From NCBI GenBank assembly GCA_020064725.1, contig JAGTWJ010000001.1:1736001-1800000 (forward strand): 64,000 nucleotides of DNA, written 5' to 3'. This DNA is from Drechslerella dactyloides (taxonomy: Eukaryota > Ascomycota > Orbiliomycetes > Orbiliales > Orbiliaceae). Positions 1 to 12,243 of this stretch are shown here, piece by piece; positions within the stretch are counted from its first letter, which is position 1; the number at the start of each line of letters is the position of its first letter. The translations under genes were made by a program, and so were the position numbers. Under the pieces are notes generated by a model that had not been told where the DNA came from, searched no databases, and worked only from the letters and a program-made list of their open reading frames with translations.

Positions 1-161
1 CCGCCGAAAGATTCGAAATGCCTAACATATCTACAAACCGCCCAGTAATCAATATAATATAACGTCCACCGCCCGTTGCATCGGCCATTATTCCTCCGTC
101 GAATACCACCGTCCCGAGACCTTACAGCGCCTGGCATCAAGGAATTGAGGCTACCCGAGAC

Positions 162-997
162 CTAGCGCCCAAGGTCTCCACTCCACATAGCGTCCCATTC
201 CTGCCTCATGCCCGCCTTCCCTCTCACCACTCTGAACCTCGCCAGCACCTCTCTCACCTCGTCGTCCGTCTCAGCGTTGATGTCCCAGGATTCGACACCG
301 CCGCCCCATCGTAGGATTAGTTCCATCGGTGTCTCGTACCCGGCGGCATTTAGCCTTGCTGCCACCAGTATAACGATTTCTCTTGGCTGCAAGTCTTTAA
401 CGTACTCGATGTATCTGCTCGGGGCGAAGAGTGCTGCTAGCTGGATGATATCTTTCATCTGCCAGGCGGTTGCGAGTGAGGTAAGCGGCCAGGTTGCTAT
501 CATATCTATCGTCAAAGAAATATTAGGAACCTTTTACACTGTAATATATATATATCATGGGGTTCAGTCACATACCATCCACCCGCTGCAGCAACCTGGG
601 TAGCCGGCTCAGTAACGATCCGATCTCGAATTCGGTGTCGAACGTCTCTAGTTCTGCGCCGGATGTCGAGCCTTTGTAGAAGCATCTCTTGTAGTCATGT
701 CTAATCGAGTATTCGGCGAGATCCAAGGCATCTAAATAGCAACATTCAATGTCAGCATGCATTCCTCATCCGCTAGCTCTAAATATGTGTATTGTCCAGA
801 TACAGACCCCTGAGTCCTTCCCTTCCTAGAGTGCTACAGGCATACGCGAACATGATCTCGGCTGGATCCTCCCTCCTTCCTAACCGGTCGATGAGCTCTG
901 TCTCTACCATATTTGTCGAATGAATAGTGTTACCCAGCCTCGACTGATTAACTGATCTTTCAAACGTTGACCTGCTGGTTGATATGCTGAAACTCAA
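162..997 (-). CDS. Unrecognised three-exon protein, family member A
   Basis: I do not recognise this gene. Three exons (997-808, 731-576, 505-162) join in frame to about 229 aa; both introns have GT-AG ends and are phase 1. Exon 1 ends with ...LGREGLR, and exon 3 carries IIQLAALF followed by an aromatic-rich stretch and a C-terminal part with RWGGG. The same layout (GLR/GLL just before intron 1, a QLA motif in exon 3) recurs in members B (4357-5376, plus) and C (6076-7000, minus). No signal peptide, membrane segment or known domain is visible; the composition suggests a small, mostly helical soluble protein. The start is uncertain: the ATG at 997 is the first in the frame, but an internal Met (MVETELIDRL, about residue 30) could be the true one. 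Conservation of exon structure between copies is the main evidence that it is real. Confidence 0.55.
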
Positions 998-3900
998 AAA
1001 AGAGGGAAAGAAAAAGCTAAAGGCTGTACGTTTAGACTACGGTCTAGATGATGACATGCATGTGTAACGTACACCTTATATGCAGGAGCTAGCGGCCGAC
1101 GATTGACATTATTAACCTGGTTTAAATATACAATCCTAAACCAAAATAGTATCGACCGGTACGAGTACCGCGCCACCACTCTTGGCCACAAGACCCGGAT
1201 TCCGAATGTTATACGATACCGTGATCAAACGCGGAGGACGTGTAAGCTCACGTAGGCGCCGCAACATGCGCCGCAATAACGTGCCGCTATCGTCATACAT
1301 GATCGCAATCGTGGATGTAGAAAATCCCCAAGGCTTTGTCGACGGGAAGAAAACGGATAAGCATGCAAGAGGAAACAAAGTAAAACCGAGCAAGAGAAAA
1401 AGGAAAAATGAAGAAAGAAGGTCCATAACGTGATTTTCCACCGACGAAGAATGGGCGACTAACGTTATCGAAAAAAATGCCCTCGGCACCTGCAGCGACT
1501 ATCCGATCTCGTGCTCGCTGGCGCCGAAAGCCTTTCCAAACTAAGCTGACTCCGCGTTCGGTATACGCGCAAGAGCGCCGCAGCACAAGTACCGTGCTCG
1601 ACCGGTACATACGGGCTACACGTATTTGCACTCGCGGATAGCTACGATTCTGCCCTCTCTTACGTCAGATAAAAATGAACATCGACAGCCGATACACATG
1701 ACCCCGCGGCGTGCGATTTCCCATAGCGAATCAAGGGCATATACTACGCGGCATCAACGACATTGAGGCCCATCTAGTATGGAAAATAGCGGACAATGGA
1801 CAGAGCAAATGGTACCTTGCGAACCGCCAGTTGCGCAATAGCAAATCCTGCATGCGCCGCCCCGTCGTCCAAGGCTTTTCTGTCAAGTGATCCGGTGTCT
1901 TGAAATCGCGAAGTGCTATTTAAGTATAGTAATCACTCACCACACGGTTTGCAACCGTCGGTTCGCAGGCTGCATGCATGCTGCATGGGGGTCTTTTTCT
2001 TTGTTCTTTCCGGCTTCGAGGCCTGTTCTTTCGTTCTTCCAAACTACTTGCCCTAGCACTCCTTCTGTAGCCATGCAGAATCGGTTTCCAGACATGCTAC
2101 CTAAAATCTGATAGCTCATAAGGCTGAGAGGGCTCTTTGCAATGGCTAACAAAGGAAACCACTCCCAGACACACATAGAAGCCGAACGTTCCCGGTCGCT
2201 CGCCAACCGGGTTTTACATCCATCAAACGCTGAGACTCCTCCACCATCCTTCCCCTTTCGTTCCCGTTCAGTGATTCACTCTTGAACAGCCTGTCGCTTA
2301 TGGAAGCTGGCACTTGGTCGACAACACAAAAATTTCCATTTGTCATGATTCGTGCTGACCGATCTCACGCCCTGACAAAGCAGCTGGCTCCGCTCCGCGG
2401 ATCCGGCTAACACGCGGGAGCGATCTCGATGGATTTTATTGCTCCTTTGGGCGGAGGCGAGGCAGGGCCTATGCAATGTAGACTCCGCGAGCTGACCCAA
2501 GTCATCGGTAACGCAGAGAGTCGAATGTTCGGCCGGTGGGAGCAGGTAATCCTATCGCGGAACCTGGTAAAATACTAGTGTGGCTTTTCGCCTTCGCCGG
2601 CTGGGCGTCATATCAGTATACGACAACTGCCGATACGGCAGCTGAATACGATAGGTCTCTCCGAGTCTTCGCATTTTCGGACCCGTATCGGATGGTCAAA
2701 TTCTATAGCAGGCGCTTCCGTATACGTATCTAGACTCGGCCGTTATTCATGCGAAGAGTCGAAAAAATAGACTACTCAGCGCTCCCTAGATACAATTTGT
2801 TTGTGCAACGCGCAACACTAGCCTCGTATTTTGCCTTGGTATCGCTTGGTCGACTGTTCCGGGTTGACTACGTGTGGGATGTGACTGCGTTCCAATCAGA
2901 TGAAAGTGATCAAACCTATGAATATAAGTGGTCGATGTGGGCGCGGCAGCGCGAATATTTGCGAATTCGTGAACATGTGACGAAGCTACGTCGCCGTGAT
3001 TTGCGAAAGATTATGCACCTTGGCTGATTTTCCAGCTTGCGCCGCGCTGGTAGTTCCTGTGAATCGGCCGCAGCTTGTTTGATTTCCGGGATCCGCCAGA
3101 TCGATATAATTATAGCTTGGCTCGAGCGCTTTCCGCAGGTTCCGACGGCTGATCCGACGACTGACATTTACCGCGCAGTAAAATACATATATCTCAAAGT
3201 TTGCTTACGTTGGAGTCCTCCGCTAAGGCGCGTATTTCCAGCCTCATGGCATATCCACAAACGCGAAGGGCCGTGCAAGATCAGATCAGACGAACTGGTT
3301 TATCCTATTGGATTTCTATAACTCTCCCCAAACCTATAGAATTGTTGAATAAGACCTCCCAAGGCCACATGCTGCTACCATTCTTCTGCTCGACAGGAGC
3401 TGACGACAGCGAGCTTGAAGTGGTTGAAAATATTCAGATGGCATGGGCGCCGGACATAGCTAGAAAGTATGCTATAAGACCTTTGCAGGTCAGAAATACA
3501 TTTAAGTACCTGCAGCCACTTCTGATGCCTATAGTTGACATATGTAAACGTTAAGTATGGAAATTTGAAACTACTTAAGTAGCTATACATTTGGTGTACA
3601 GGATTTTGTTATACGCGGAATACAGCCCATTGGCAAGTTGAGTTGCCGATCAAAGCTGATGAATTCACTTTCAACGTTGAAATATGTACTCCTGGCCTTA
3701 GTCTTTTACATAACTGTATCATGGATAGTGGACCGACGATCGAGCTATATTCGAGGTTTACCTCAAGCACCACGCCTGTGTAACATCAAGCTAGAAGGAA
3801 CTATTACCCGCAGCTATCTCTAAACTCATGCCTTCACATTAGCTCTGATCTTAGGGCTGCTTTACGCAATCGTGTTACTAGTTTTCCTCTGAATTGTGCG

Positions 3901-4356
3901 CAAGTAGTCGAGCTTTGAGCCAGATCCGTACGAAGTCGACAGTCTGGCTGGCGAGACAACGTGGAAAGTGTAAAATCCACGTGCACGATAGCTCCACGTA
4001 GACATTCCTATCAGGCTTGAAGCCCCAATGTGCGCAATAAACCCACTGAGCCGACCATCTCTAGATCCATAATCTGCCAGATCCATAATCTGCCAGCTCC
4101 AAGACCCCTGCACTCCACCTATCTCGACACTGGAAAATACCACAGAAACAACACCATCTCTGCATAGATAGACTGCGCTGCAACGTCACCGATATATCCA
4201 AACGTACCAAATTTCCGCTGCAAGTCCATTCTTCGGAGAGGGGCAGCTCCTATAGCTGGGATTCAATCATCTACCAGCCATCCATCATCCACCTCGACCG
4301 GTAAGCCATCACGGCGGCCACAGCCACATCCAGCCTTATCCACCATATATATAGAA
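998..4356. other. Gene-poor spacer, 3.4 kb
   Basis: No gene can be supported here. Several short frames exist but lack homology, splice logic or a partner copy: a 117-residue minus frame at 1136-1489, a 92-residue plus frame at 2749-3027, a 117-residue plus frame at 3201-3554, and a 61-residue plus frame at 3638-3823. The last begins with a hydrophobic stretch followed by RGLPQAPR, which resembles the membrane anchor and proline hinge of a microsomal enzyme such as a P450, but nothing downstream supports this. These may be decayed gene fragments. Confidence 0.5.
4063..4094. repeat. Two-copy 16 bp tandem repeat
   Basis: The unit AGATCCATAATCTGCC occurs twice head to tail, at 4063-4078 and 4079-4094, without mismatch. 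It lies about 260 bp upstream of the member B start. It could be a replication-slippage product; no function is implied. Confidence 0.8.
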
Positions 4357-5376
4357 GTGCCAGCGCGACACCGCTGGCTCGAACTATCCTCCATGCAACT
4401 TGTGATTATTGGGAAAGGCCCTCCGCCTTCTCCTCCGCCTTCTCCTCCGCCTACTCCCCCACCCGAGCTGCGCATAACATCCGCTCCCGACGACCCACCT
4501 GCACCCGTTGCTCGGAAGAGGCGTCGCCGTCCACGACGAAGCCGGAATCGACCCTCACCCCCCGTCGACCTGGGGCACCAGACGAACTCTGCTCAGACGG
4601 ACGGTAACGAGTCGGGTAGCTCTAGCCTCGTCGGTCCCATGCAGGGTCTCAGACTTCGGTTTGCGCTATACAAGATGAAGCGAGAAGGCTTGCTAGGTGT
4701 GTATCACCCCCATCTTACACCTACTAGCTACATGTCCTTCCCTACCACATTTGATTATACCTTGGCTAGATAATGCCCGTGCACGCGGTATATATAACAT
4801 ATATGGTTAGACAACGCTGACGTTGATGAAATGTGTCTGAGGAACATAGAGCTTGTCGAGCACGTACGCCTCAAGTGTCTGCAGAGCCTCCTCGCACGAT
4901 TCGAAGAGACTAGAATAGACAAGCTCATCGACTTGATCAGAGAGATGTATCGACGTAAGCTCTTGGAGGAGTGGCGTAGAACCTACCTCGCCGTTCTCTT
5001 CGAGCATACCACCCGCGCACGCCGTACGTATTTCCCATATGCCCTTTCATAGACCAATCCATTCGCTCTATTCGCATCTGACCTAGGACTTGGTGGTATT
5101 CGTTCTCTTTCTAACTGGGTTCTGCGTGGATTACCGCTATACGCTTTTCGCATTTCAGGCTGTATCAACAGGCTCGCAGAATCCGAATCCTCGACAAGCA
5201 GTCCGGCTAGAAGCAATGAGACCGAGGTGGACAAATACACAATCTCACTTATCGCTATACTGCAGCTCGCAGAGCTCTGGAACCCAGAGGAATTTAAATG
5301 GTACACGGAGGACTGCGAGAGAGGCAGGTTTGTTGAAGCCATTTCGAAGCGGGTAAGGGTGTTCGATCACAAGTAG
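4357..5376 (+). CDS. Unrecognised three-exon protein, family member B
   Basis: Not a recognised gene. Exons 4357-4696, 4811-5023 and 5159-5376 join in frame to about 256 aa. The introns begin GTGTGT and GTACGT, end TTAG and TTTCAG, and are both phase 1. Exon 1 has a proline-rich run (PPSPPPSPPPTPPP, about residues 24-37) and a basic cluster (KRRRRPRRSRNR, about 54-65) that could act in nuclear targeting; it ends in KREGLL, matching GREGLR of member A and GSKGLR of member C. Exon 2 is charged and helical. Exon 3 carries ILQLAELW, aligning with IIQLAALF (A) and VIQLAALF (C), then ends shortly after. The gene lies opposite to A and C. The start is the first ATG of the open frame and could lie further downstream. 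Confidence 0.55.
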
Positions 5377-6075
5377 GTAGATCATGTTGCATTACATCAC
5401 ATGTTGGCCGGACCTTTTGAATACATGCATGCACGAGCGTCTGGTGTCTAGACGAGGGATTTATTGATTTTGAGCTTCTGATGTTCACAAGATGGATCGG
5501 GTGAGACAATGTATTTAAAGATGGCGAGCCGCGTTCATGTTGTCATTTGTGTCTTTCATTGTTCATTAGATAACTATTAGGATTCGCACGATACACATAT
5601 AGAGAGGCAAAGCAAAGCGGCGTTAATGCAAAAACAGGTCGTGTAACTAGCGATAATAAAGTTTCATCGATCGTACTTCGTTCAAAGTCGTGAAAACCTT
5701 AGTTTCAATATGCGGGCCAGCCACCTCTTGGATTCCCTCTATGCATTCATTTTCATAATCGTTCATCATAACCACGCTTTTCATCGTTAGAATTTCTGTC
5801 CCTGTCGGCAAAAGTTAGCTGATCTGGAATAGACGAAGCTCAAAGGGAAGTATCAGCTTGCGTAGAGAACGCAAACGTACCAGCCAGAAGCATCCATCAT
5901 AATCTACCTGCTGCGAATGCCACACCACCCTTCACTACACTATAGATCTGGAACAGACTTTACGCCTTTAGATCTTGCATGCTTCATCATAGTAACTCAG
6001 ACCAGCCTCAGGCTCCTTGTAATGACCGATGTCGAATCGTTCATATCCAGCTGCACGCTATCACTTGGGCATGCA
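5377..6075. other. Spacer between family members B and C
   Basis: About 700 bp between two converging genes (B on plus, C on minus). No frame has support, and no repeat or RNA gene was seen. Part of it should be 3' untranslated sequence of both genes. Confidence 0.6.
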
Positions 6076-7000
6076 TCACGGATAGTCTGGCAACGCTTTT
6101 GTCCCGGCATAATCATAGACAACCCATGGCGACCCGTCTCTAATCCCACGCCACCCATCGTATCCCTCTAGCCAGCTCATATACCTCGCCAGCACTACAT
6201 CGTCGTCACCTCCCCATTTTTTCGCCCGCTCGAGAGCGCCATGGTATATTGAGCCTTGCAAGTTTTCGGCAATATCGAGAACGGAGGCGTCTGCCGGCCA
6301 CTTGTGGATGAAGACTTCGTAGCTGCTGTCGAAGAGGGCGGCGAGCTGGATGACGGAGATGACGGGGGACCAGGGGACGCGGTCTTCGATGTAGCCCCAC
6401 TGGCGGAGCATGCCGGCTGTGTATCAGTTTATATCAGCTATCATAGGACTTGTATGGGTAATTTCTGTGTAGAGATTTAAATATTATACGCACAGTATAC
6501 GTCATCCCAGAGAGCAAAGTTGCAGATTGACTCAGCGTCTAATTTGGCCCCACAGGTGCCGTCTAATATCTTGTTCACCAGGAACGTCGCGATTTCTAAA
6601 CCGGAGGATATATCCGCGTTAGGGACTGCTTTCGAAGAGCTTGAGATCTTACAACGGGTACGAACACATATGGGACAGCTTTTTACGTACCTCGCAAACC
6701 TTTGCTACCTAAATGTCGGCAGAGGTGTCGGTGCTCGATGCATTTCTGGTCCAATCCCCTTGGGAGTGGTGGTTGACGGTCTGATATTTCGTACTCGTTA
6801 CGGAGGGCAAACCCTACTTGTTCGACCATTTTGACCCGCGAGTTCCAAATTCGAAAGCTTTGTGTGCTTATATATCGTCGAAGTTGTCGTAAATTTGATA
6901 ATATAGAATAGAAGGTTGTATATAAATATGCCCCCGGGTATATCTCTGTAAATCGTGTTGTATTTGGCAGCGGTGTCGGTGTAGGAGCTGATGGCGTCAA
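6076..7000 (-). CDS. Unrecognised three-exon protein, family member C
   Basis: Third copy of the unrecognised family. Proposed exons 7000-6691, 6628-6494 and 6416-6076 join in frame to about 261 aa, again with two phase-1 introns. Exon 1 ends HLGSKGLR, like LGREGLR in member A. Exon 3 reads VIQLAALFDSSYEVFI and then a Trp/Gly-rich tail (KKWGGDDD), which matches RWGGG in the tail of A, so A and C are the closest pair. The acceptor of intron 1 (AAAG) is weak and was chosen because it is the only one giving the right phase. The exon 1 start is uncertain; a competing frame upstream (7187-6798) is open but has no visible similarity to A or B. A partly decayed gene cannot be excluded. Confidence 0.45.
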
Positions 7001-8465
7001 TTATATATAGGTTTTTACCGTCGTATGTCGCGACTGCAGAGCAGTATACTAGTAGGATTATATTATTAACACAGGCTTGTCGGTCCAAATCCAGTCGTAT
7101 GATTGATGAAGCAGCGAGCAACAGGTATAGATGGGGACAGAATCTGGTTTTATGTGTGCGAGATTTGATGGGACGGACGGGTTGCACTTGTATTCAGCGA
7201 TCCTAAATTATAAAAGTTGCCGCAGAAAACAGTCGACGTAGGACATATTGCCTTCTTCGGGCTAACTCGGACTGCTATCGCCCCGCGCATGAGGCAATGC
7301 AGCGTAATCTTGACGCCGCCAGAGGCAATGAAGTAGGATTGCGGCTACCGTTGCGCATATATTCACAGGACGCACTCACTGCTATGCTGTGTCAAAAAAT
7401 GTGGACGCATACACAAAGTCGTTTTCAAAACGTCATAAGTTTTTTTTGGTTGCCACAATTGTACAAAAATTTATAAACGGGCTGAAACGTACCTGAAACG
7501 AAACCTGGATCTGGCGACAGCGCCCCCAAAAAACAGCCTTGCGATTCCGCACAATGCGAACATGACGAGGAGGCCTGAGTCATCGGGCACCGCATTTTCA
7601 TAGCCTCTTTTGGCGTCTGAGCCCGCCTTTGCCCTTGCGATCTCATGAAATGAGGTAATTGGTACACAACCGACATGGCATCGGACCAGCCGGTAGAACA
7701 TTCGAGCTGCTGACTTTTTGCGCCGTGTTGGGCGGGCGACTATTTGACGCATGACATCGCGTCGGCAACAGTTGCAGCCGTTGTATCGATTAAGCCCGCC
7801 TGAACATTCCGCCACCGGCATGTACTGCCTGCTCGCGAATGCGGGACGCCGTATCATCACAGATAAGCCTCAATACCATGGATGGTTCCGAATTTTCAAT
7901 CGGATCAAGATTAAGATCGCAGTTGAGATCTATTGCGACATGTCGATATTGCGCCTTAACTCAGCCTTGGCGACGGCTTTGCATGCAAACTGCGGGTGGA
8001 ATGTGCGGCGACTAATGTCGACATTTTACTCACCCTTCATAAATAGATCTAGCTCACAAATTATCAAAAAAGACTTCTAGATGGAAAGAAGAGTACTAAA
8101 TTATCATTCACAGTGCACATACCATCATCAGTGAGATCGCGAGGCGGAGTGGACAAAGACACGTTGTACGTTGTACAAACTGTGTGGGTCTGCACAGACT
8201 GAGAAGGCTCTTGATAATTCATGCATCTACACCTCTAAGCTTAAGCTAAGGTAAGCACTGAAATGCCATTGAGTTCGTCCCAAAGGTCCTCCAAGATCTC
8301 GAATTAATATTTACCATCCTCCGAAATTTACACTAAAAGGCCTATGAGCCTTGGTAACAAGGAAAGCGATCGCTATATACATTACGGAGCGCATGAAATT
8401 ACTTGATTTGAAGCATCTCTGCTCCAATCTCCCAAACAAAAAATCACCTATAGACACGCAAAGAT
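7001..8465. other. Spacer without supported genes
   Basis: About 1.5 kb between member C and the 3' end of the P-type ATPase gene. Short frames on both strands (the longest about 129 residues) have no recognisable features and overlap one another. Nothing else was seen. Confidence 0.55.
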
Positions 8466-11400
8466 TTACCAAGATATTCTGGCGAGGAACCCATTTGGAT
8501 TCCGTCGAACTGCAAATTTCCTCGCCTCATCCACGAGCAGGATGAACATCCCAAACGCGACCGGCAAGAACCAATGCTCGATTGGAACGTCGCCGGTTCC
8601 CAACACCTTCCTCAGCGGCGGCGTATAGTTGAAGAAAAACACTACGAGTAACGCGAAGACAATAGCGGGAAATAGGTAGATGTTCTGGGTCTTTTTATTG
8701 AAAAGTGGTGGGTGCTGGAAGATGCTGAGACGGCGAGTCCGGATCGCCATCAACGTAAAGAATTGCCTGCAAAATGGAATTGTTAATCTATCTTCCTTCT
8801 AGTAGGCGGAAATAGCATAGGATCATTGACCACTTACATGATGACCAGGTTAACAAAGTATATCGACGATGCCTGGGCTAGCTTGGCAGCGACGTATTCC
8901 GGATCCTGTCCCGGGACCGGATCACCAAATCCAAACCAGAGAGCACTGAACGGGACTCCTTTGCGTTGCAGATACCAAAAGGCCATAGCGAAACTGGTGA
9001 ATGTCTCCACGATACCAATGAGACCGTAGGCTTGCAAGAGCAACTTCCAATCTACCAGTTTATCTGTCTTAAGGTTCCGCGGTGGCCGTAAGAGGACGTC
9101 TGCTTCAGGTGCTTCGTATGCGAGCGTGATGGCAGCAGCACAGTCTGTGCCGCAGCAAATAACGATCATGAGGAAGCTGCTGAGAATTTGCGGGATACCA
9201 AAGATAACGGAAGTCATGACGGGCCAGAATTCGGAGAAGGAACCAGCGGGCAAGAGGTAGATGATGGTCTTCTTGAGATTGTCGTAGACCACGCGACCAT
9301 ACCTAACCGCAGCGACAATGGCGGAGAAGTTTTCCAGCAGCACCATGTCAGCAGCTTCTATAGCGATGTCACTCCCGCTACCCATTGCGATACCGATATT
9401 AGCTTTCTTGAGCGCCGCAGCATCGTTGACACCGTCACCAGTCATGGCAACGATATTCTTGTCGTTCTGAAACTCTTGGACGATGCGAATCTTCTGTTCG
9501 GGTGTTGTTCTCGCGAAGACGATCTCATCGTATGTGCACAGATTCTTCCATTGGTTTTCAGTCATGTCCTGGAGCTCGTGGCCACTGAGGACGATCGCTT
9601 TGAAGTGGGGGCTATCGGTGCCGCGGTATGCTTTCTCGGCATCAACAATAGTAATGGCTTCCGATCGGAGATTTTCAAACCCATCGATACGGTCATCGTC
9701 CACTGTGAATATACCGATTTCGCGAGCGATAGCTTGAGCTGTGAGCTTGAAGTCGCCTGTGACCATGAATATCCGCACACCGGCCCTGCGCAAGGTGCTA
9801 ATCACCCACGGAATATCATCTCTTGGCGGGTCGACAATACCGACTAGCCCTACGAGGCACAGGCCGCTGGAGGCATGTCTGACAACTTCTTCCTCGATAG
9901 CATTGCTATCGAAGGAAGATTTGATTTCCGAGCGATTCATGACCTTTCGTGCGAGGAGAATGACGCGTTTACCTTGTCTTGACCAGCTGTCTTTGATATA
10001 CTCGATTGACTGGATAGCCTCATAGTCAAGGGCGCGTGCCTCGCCATCACTGCACGTCAGATAATTGCATTTCGGGAGTAGGATGTCGGGAGCGCCCTTG
10101 ATCAAGAGGATTAAGTCGTCGTCACCGAACCTCCTCGCTTCCGCAGGGGGTAGTGTGAATGGAATGGCTGCGCGGTCGACACTGGACATTAGACGGAGCA
10201 TGAACTTGTTTGTAGAGTTGAAAGCCAGTTGATAATCCTTCTTCCAGGCATTGCGAAGCTCTTGTATGCTGCCTAGGGTTTCCGAGAAGCGCAGGATAGC
10301 CTGGTCGGTGGCATCGCCAATGATTTTGCGTTGGGCAATTGGTAAGTTAATGGTGGTGGCATCAAACTCTCCAGCATTGCAAAGACCAGCAACGGCGTGA
10401 AGCTGAGAAAGGGCCGTTGCATTAACGGTTGGGGTGCCACTGCTGTCGCGCTTCTCTTCCTTGATCATAGCATTAGCAGCTTCATCCGCTGGTATCTTCT
10501 CGCTACCAACAGAGCATTCTGTGACAAACATCTGATTCTTAGTCAGAGTGCCAGTCTTATCTGAGCAGATGACTGAGACGGCGCCAAGAGTTTCTACAGT
10601 CTTTAAACTCTTGCAAAGGATCTTATGCTGGCGCATAATGTTCGAGATAATGGAAGCGCAGGCCACCACAGCGATGGGAAGACCTTCCGGGACGAAGGCG
10701 ATCGCGACGCTGACAATGTCAACGATGAGGACGGGAACACTGATCCAGCTAGGGTGATCTTTCCGCAGCCAAGTTCCCCACAGGACGAGAACAAGGATAT
10801 TGGCGACAATCATGAAGGCGATAATGATGAACACAAATCTGATAATCTCTTTCTGCAACGTCGTACTCTCCGTGTTGGGTGCTGCAGCAAGCGCAGCAAT
10901 GCGGCCGAAGACAGTGCGAGCACCAGTTGCAACGCAAATTGCCACACAGCTGCCAGAGATGCAATGAGTACCTTGGAGGCCAATATTGCGTGTCTCGAGC
11001 ATATTCCGATCGGTAGATTCAAGGGTTGCAGGGACCGGGACAGATTCGCCTGGATAGACTAGTCAGATGATTTATGGTATGGTTGTTATCGGGTGGGATT
11101 ACTTACCAGTGAGGACAGCTCGGTCAAACTTGGCGTCTGACGAGACTTCAATGAATCTTACATCTGCTGGTAGCTTGGATCCGGCTTTGATGTAGATGAC
11201 GTCGCCAGGAACAAGCTCGGTAGCAGAGATATTATGTTGAACACCATTACGAAGTATCAAGCAGTCGTCTGGAATCATATTCGTGATGGAGGCCATCACC
11301 CGACTGGTGGAGAAGTCGGCCCAGAAGTTCATGAATGCCTGGGCCAGGAAGACGATAAAAATGACGATCGCAAGCGCCAGGTTCGCTGAAGCAGGTGGGC

Positions 11401-11956
11401 GACCCAGCGGCTCATAGCAGATGGCAACGAGTATAGCGCCGACGAGCAATATCAGACCAAAGCCACCGAAAAAGTAGCTAAAGAGCTTGCGAAGCCATTG
11501 GGAGGGCGGTTTCGCCGGCACATTGCGGCCGTACTCTTTGAGTTTCCGATTGACCTGCTCCGTGGAGAGACCTTGCTGTGGCGAAGTCGAGAAGCGGCGG
11601 AGAACTTCATCGAGGCTGACTGAATGATAGTCCGCATCTGCGATAGCTACGGCTGCTTTCTTGCCCTTCTTGTCCCTCTCCTTCGCCTTGGAGACGAAGC
11701 CGCTCTCAACATCATCGACAGCAACGGAAACGGATCGATACTGGATAGGTATAGCAACCGCCGGGTCGACGAAAGATCTCCTGCGTATCGAGCCGGTCCC
11801 GGAGATACTGGAGGCGATCGAACGACGGCGCGCCACTCGGGGGCCTATCTCGCTGGTTTCCCCCTCCGCAAAGTTAATATGCCTGGCGGCCTCAAGTTTC
11901 TCATCTTCGATATCGACGCTGCGTTCTGAATGGAACGAGCGACGAGGCAGCATCAC
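8466..11956 (-). CDS. Type II P-type cation ATPase, Na+/K+-ATPase alpha-like (IIC)
   Basis: Large membrane pump that couples ATP hydrolysis to cation transport, forming a phospho-aspartate intermediate. Exons 11956-11107, 11049-8838 and 8766-8466 give 1120 aa; the introns are 57 and 71 bp. Visible in order: a Ser/Arg-rich N-terminal tail, the actuator motif LTGES split by intron 1 (about residue 284), PEGLP in membrane helix 4, the phosphorylation site CSDKTGTLTKN (Asp about 447), MVTGD, the hinge TGDGVNDAAALKKANIG (about 820), and a C-terminal membrane block with GTDCAAAITLAYEAPEAD. The N-terminal layout (FFGGFGLILLVGA, TNMIPDD, ELVPGD) and the LAYE..EAD and DKLV motifs fit fungal type IIC rather than IIA or IID (ENA) pumps. 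Membrane helix 4 has PEGLP, where animal Na+/K+ pumps have PEGLL. The transported ion cannot be read from sequence. Confidence 0.88.
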
Positions 11957-12033
11957 GCCTGATGTCAGGTAGAAGTAAAAGGTATTTCGAAGAGCGAAAA
12001 GAGAAATTTAACGACTATCAAGAATATATATTA

Positions 12034-12175
12034 TCACCGGGGAAAACCAGCTGCAAACTGTTGGAGGATCTCTCCAGGTTTATAAAGCTCGCCATGATAT
12101 ACCCGATCAGCATAGTCGTAGAGCCCATATAGAATTGTGGGAAAGTCAAGGGCGACAAGCAGAAACCTCGGGTCT
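12034..12175 (-). pseudogene. Possible terminal exon of a fourth family member (D), no upstream exons found
   Basis: An open stretch ending at 12034 follows a good acceptor (CTCACCGCAG) and, with the phase-1 entry seen in members A-C, reads DPRFLLVALDFPTILYG and then YHGELYKPGEIL, ending in FAAGFPR. The spacing of ILYGLYDYADRVY matches IIQLAALFAPSRYIEY of member A, although the QLA triplet itself is not kept. No exon 1 or 2 with GLR/GLL could be found upstream. It starts only 78 bp from the ATPase start codon, so it may be a leftover piece of a copy. The frame is also open back to an ATG at 12243. Confidence 0.3.
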
Positions 12176-12243
12176 GCGGTGAGAATCAAGGTTTCTAACC
12201 GCGTGCGAAAGCCAAATCTGTTGGATGGCAGGATATCCCACAC

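Noticed and set aside
9188..9847. 219-residue plus-strand open frame
   Set aside because: It is antisense to the P-type ATPase catalytic region.
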